This document shows positions 34,117-36,974 of a stretch of DNA of 36,974 nt, in pieces (within the stretch, counting starts at the first letter, position 1; each line of letters begins with the position of its first letter). Where the stretch lies: NCBI GenBank assembly GCA_003551965.1, contig PUOC01000296.1:1-36974 (forward strand), given 5' to 3'. The stretch comes from Clostridiales bacterium (GTDB lineage: Bacteria; Bacillota; Limnochordia; Darwinibacteriales; B1SED10-159). Both the position numbers and the translations under genes were made by a program. The notes beneath the pieces were generated by a model. It was given only the letters and a program-made list of their open reading frames with translations, ran no database searches and was not told the DNA's origin.

Positions 34117-35919
34117 CTAAAGAAGAGCTCGGGCGGCAGCGCGGATCTGCTCGTCGTCGAGGCGATACAGCTGCAGTACAATGTTCTTGGATCGATCGAC
34201 GGCAGGATATTCCCGCGGGTGATCGGCAATATGCTCCGCGAGATGCTGCAGGAGCCGTGTTTGCCCCTGGGCCCAGGGGGCGTTGGTCCCGAGGCCGCGG
34301 CTGACCATCGACAGCACCGGATCGAAGGGAATGCGTGCATGAAGCAGTTCTCCGAGACGGGCACGGTATTCCCCTGCCGCCACGATACTAGGCAGGCCGC
34401 GCCGCAGTCCAAACATCGCAGTGCCGATGAATCGCGCTATACTCTCCCGGCCGAGGGCAAAGCGTCCTTCATGCCGGGCGAAGGATGCTTCTAATTCCCG
34501 CTGGTAGCAGTGCTGCATAAACTGAACCTTCGGATTCCCAGGAAAGGGGCTGCGGGAGCACTCCTCCCAAACTGCTTCCAGAAAGCGGTGCTTCAGTATA
34601 TGCAGCAGTGCCTCGCTGAAGAACACATCCAGAGGACGGTCATGGCTCTCTTCTATTTGCCGCCGCAGCTCCTCTTTCCATGTCTGTTTCCCGTCAGGAT
34701 CGTGCAGCAGATGCCAGCCTTCGACGGCATGAGCCTTGTATCTGTCGCTGCAGCGGTAGACATAGCGCTCCTCTGTACCCGTCCAGCCCGCCGGAGAATT
34801 GCCGAAGTACTGCCAGACCCACGTCAGGTAACTGCGCTCCACATCCCGGGCCAACTCCCGATAGACGTAACGGCCAGGATTATAGCCTGGATTGATGAGA
34901 TGATAGCGTTCGTTGGCAATAAAGGCGGCATAGGTCCCGTAGAAGCCTCTCTGATGGAAGAAGGGCTGAATATGAAGGCGGAAGTTCTTTTCATAGAACC
35001 GGCTGACCGAGCGCCAGTTCTTCTTTGAAGGGCGCAGAGGTATACGGCGCAGTTCCGGATAGTGGACGCCCAGCTGTAGCAGTACCTGCAGCAATGCGCG
35101 GCCATGCTGTCTGCGATTCCGGCGTCCGGTGGTCAGTACTTCACGGTAGATGGTTTCACTGAGCGTACGATAGCGCTGCAGCGCAGCGGTGAAATCTTCC
35201 AGTATATCCGCCTCTGCCTTCGCTTCCGCGTGCTGGGGATCACTGTTGAGCACTGCCTTCCATAGGACCAGTGCTTCCCGATGCAGGCCGGTCTCCCGCA
35301 GGGCCCGGGCCAGTTCAACGCGTCCTTGCACGCTTTTATGCCTCTGCAGATCGGCGATCCAGATTCGAAGCCGCTCTGCATCCTCGGTGATGGTACCCAC
35401 CGCTTCATGTTGGTGCATGAGCCCGTGGTCCAGCTTCCAAAGCCGAAAAAAATCTTCATAACGCGCTCGCTGCAGGTGCAGCAGCCGCAATTCTCGGTTC
35501 GCGGTCAAAGCCAGGGGGTTTTCCTGCAGTGCATCTTGAAAATGGCCGCAGGCAGCGGCTATGCGGCCCGCGGCCAAGGCACACTGCCCCCTGGCCTCCT
35601 CGACCTGGGCGCGGTCGTGCCCTTCCACGGCCTTGGCATGGACGAAGTTCTCTTCAGCTTCCCGGTAGTGTTGACGGTGCAGATGAATTTTGCCCTGGTC
35701 GTAGTACAGGGCCCAGGCATGGGGATGCACAGTGACTCCCTGGCGCAGCGTCTCAAGACCCTTGTCCGCGTCCTCTGAGAACTGCCAGTGGAGGTGGGCC
35801 AAAAAACGAAAGGCTTCGGCGCTGGGATGTTCGGTGTTCACTGCCTCTTCGGCCGCCGAGACTGCCTGCGGGAGTTGGCGGTCAAAGAGGGCGTTTTTTG
35901 CTCGTTCCAGACTGTCCAA
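34117..35919 (-). CDS. Large tetratricopeptide-repeat protein with uncharacterised C-terminal half
   Basis: TPR-like helices (AEAFRFLAHLHWQFSEDADKGLETLRQGVTVHPHAWALYYDQGKIHLHRQHYREAEENFVHAKAV...); GGAGGTGAG RBS before TTG 35919; ORF extension to 36213 not supported. Confidence 0.75.
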   Translation of the reverse strand: MDSLERAKNALFDRQLPQAVSAAEEAVNTEHPSAEAFRFLAHLHWQFSEDADKGLETLRQGVTVHPHAWALYYDQGKIHLHRQHYREAEENFVHAKAVEGHDRAQVEEARGQCALAAGRIAAACGHFQDALQENPLALTANRELRLLHLQRARYEDFFRLWKLDHGLMHQHEAVGTITEDAERLRIWIADLQRHKSVQGRVELARALRETGLHREALVLWKAVLNSDPQHAEAKAEADILEDFTAALQRYRTLSETIYREVLTTGRRNRRQHGRALLQVLLQLGVHYPELRRIPLRPSKKNWRSVSRFYEKNFRLHIQPFFHQRGFYGTYAAFIANERYHLINPGYNPGRYVYRELARDVERSYLTWVWQYFGNSPAGWTGTEERYVYRCSDRYKAHAVEGWHLLHDPDGKQTWKEELRRQIEESHDRPLDVFFSEALLHILKHRFLEAVWEECSRSPFPGNPKVQFMQHCYQRELEASFARHEGRFALGRESIARFIGTAMFGLRRGLPSIVAAGEYRARLGELLHARIPFDPVLSMVSRGLGTNAPWAQGQTRLLQHLAEHIADHPREYPAVDRSKNIVLQLYRLDDEQIRAAARALL

Positions 35920-36055
35920 GGGCCTCACCTCCAATGACAGATGATTCGCTCCCAAAAGGCCAGTTTCCTTGTGCAATCGGATGTGCGCCCGAACTTTACC
36001 AAGCTCGGCGCAAAGCCCCTTCCTTTGGGTATGGGGATATAAGCCGAACGCTTGT

Positions 36056-36084
36056 TTGACTGATAGGGTCGTGTGCTGTATAAT
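36056..36084 (+). promoter_or_regulatory. Sigma70-like promoter at left end of IS remnant
   Basis: TTGACT-17 nt-TATAAT. Confidence 0.6.
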
Positions 36085-36091
36085 GTAAATA

Positions 36092-36953
36092 TGGAATATT
36101 AGACCAACAAGAATATCGTTTATTCCTGTAAGCAACACGTTGTTTGGTGTCTTGGGTATCAATGAAAAGTCCTGAAAGATGACGCAGAGTAGCGACGAAA
36201 GGAGCTGGTTCACGAGGTTTGCGTCAAGCAGAAGGTATTGAACTCCAAGTTATGCCTGACCATGTACATTTGTTGGTTGAGATTGACCCTCAACATGGCA
36301 TACATCGACTGGTGAAAGAAAATAAAGGATTTTCTTCAAGGGTTCTTCGCTCAGAGTTTAGACAGCTAACCACTAGACTACCTACTCTTTGGACTAACAG
36401 GTATTTTTCAACTGGCAACGATGTCCAATCCCCAGAGTTTTTTAAGCATGGCCAAAACGAGATTGCCCAATTGAATAGGGAACTGTCTAGGAAACAACAA
36501 GGGTCTAACCACTACAGACAAGCCAAAAAACGATTGGCGAAGGCCCACAAGCGTTTGACTGATAAGAGGCGGGATTTCCATTTCAAGCTGTCTTTACGTT
36601 TGGCTGGTGAATATGCAATAATTTGTATCGAGGACTTGAATATCAAGAATATGCAAAGACGATGGGGCAAAAAGATAAGCGATTTGAGCCATAGCAGCTT
36701 TGTAAATATCCTCCAATACCAATGCGCAAAAACAGGTTCCACTGTTGTAAAAAGTCCACAATTCTATCCGTCAAGCAAAACCTGCTCTGTCTGTGAGCAT
36801 GTCTACGAAGAATTAACACTTTAGGATAGACAATGGATGTGTCCGCATTGTGGTGGCTTGCATCATAGAGATAGAAATGCGGCGGTAAATATACACAGAG
36901 TTGGGGCATCAACTCTTGGGGTAGAAACTGTAAGACCTGCATCGGCAGGCTAG
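36092..36953 (+). pseudogene. Decayed IS200/IS605 element: tnpA (Y1 transposase) remnant fused in frame to C-terminal half of tnpB
   Basis: NKNIVYSCKQHVVWC and ELQVMPDHVHLLVEIDPQHGIHRLVKENKG...LPTLWTNRYFST (TnpA) joined to SPEFFKHGQNEIAQLNRELSRKQQGSNHYRQAKKRLAKAHKRLTDKRRDFHFKLS...IEDLNI...[36 protein letters not shown] (TnpB zinc finger/RuvC-III); internal stops and a frameshift. Confidence 0.88.
36936..36949 (+). repeat. Small hairpin at 3' end of tnpB remnant (possible IS605 right-end/omegaRNA element)
   Basis: CCTGC-atcg-GCAGG just before the tnpB stop. Confidence 0.4.
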
Positions 36954-36974
36954 TTTTGTTTGATACCAGAATCC

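Noticed and set aside
35920-36213. N-terminal extension of the TPR ORF to 36213
   Set aside because: It runs into the IS200/605 remnant; the SD-supported TTG at 35919 fits better.
1-36974. CRISPR arrays, tRNA or rRNA genes, phage or toxin-antitoxin/defence modules
   Set aside because: None recognised by eye: no regularly spaced repeats, no cloverleaf/T-loop GGTTCRANNCC with acceptor pairing, no nuclease/toxin signatures apart from the TnpB remnant.

Overview
This window looks like a chromosomal segment of a GC-rich anaerobic Firmicutes-like bacterium. That placement is inferred from T-box use, [FeFe]-hydrogenase maturation genes, A-type flavoprotein and T/GTG starts. Contents in order: the N-terminus of an exported FAD-dependent oxidoreductase; a PCC/DUF296 protein; a minus-strand [FeFe]-hydrogenase maturation operon (TM1266-type regulator-hydE-hydG-hydF) with a structured, terminator-ended 5' leader; a plus-strand carbohydrate operon (transketolase N half, DeoR regulator, transketolase C half, glycerol-kinase-like FGGY kinase, L-fucose-isomerase-like protein, DJ-1/PfpI, nitroreductase); DUF134, ferredoxin-fused aldo/keto reductase, AEC transporter, second nitroreductase, Gfo/Idh/MocA oxidoreductase, FprA flavodiiron protein; DegV; an orphan lipoprotein; an amidohydrolase; two tandem paralogous family-5 solute-binding proteins; an S66 LD-carboxypeptidase-like protein; a TIM-barrel sugar isomerase; an archaeal-type AspRS behind a T-box leader with Asn specifier and a duplicated antiterminator/terminator module; a GH4 glycosidase divergent from an AraC regulator; a secreted Ntn amide hydrolase; a large TPR protein; and a decayed IS200/IS605 element whose tnpA and tnpB are fused by internal deletion. 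The strongest candidates for something undescribed are the riboswitch-like leader in front of the hydrogenase maturation operon and the partly duplicated T-box in front of aspS. No CRISPR array, tRNA or rRNA was recognised.
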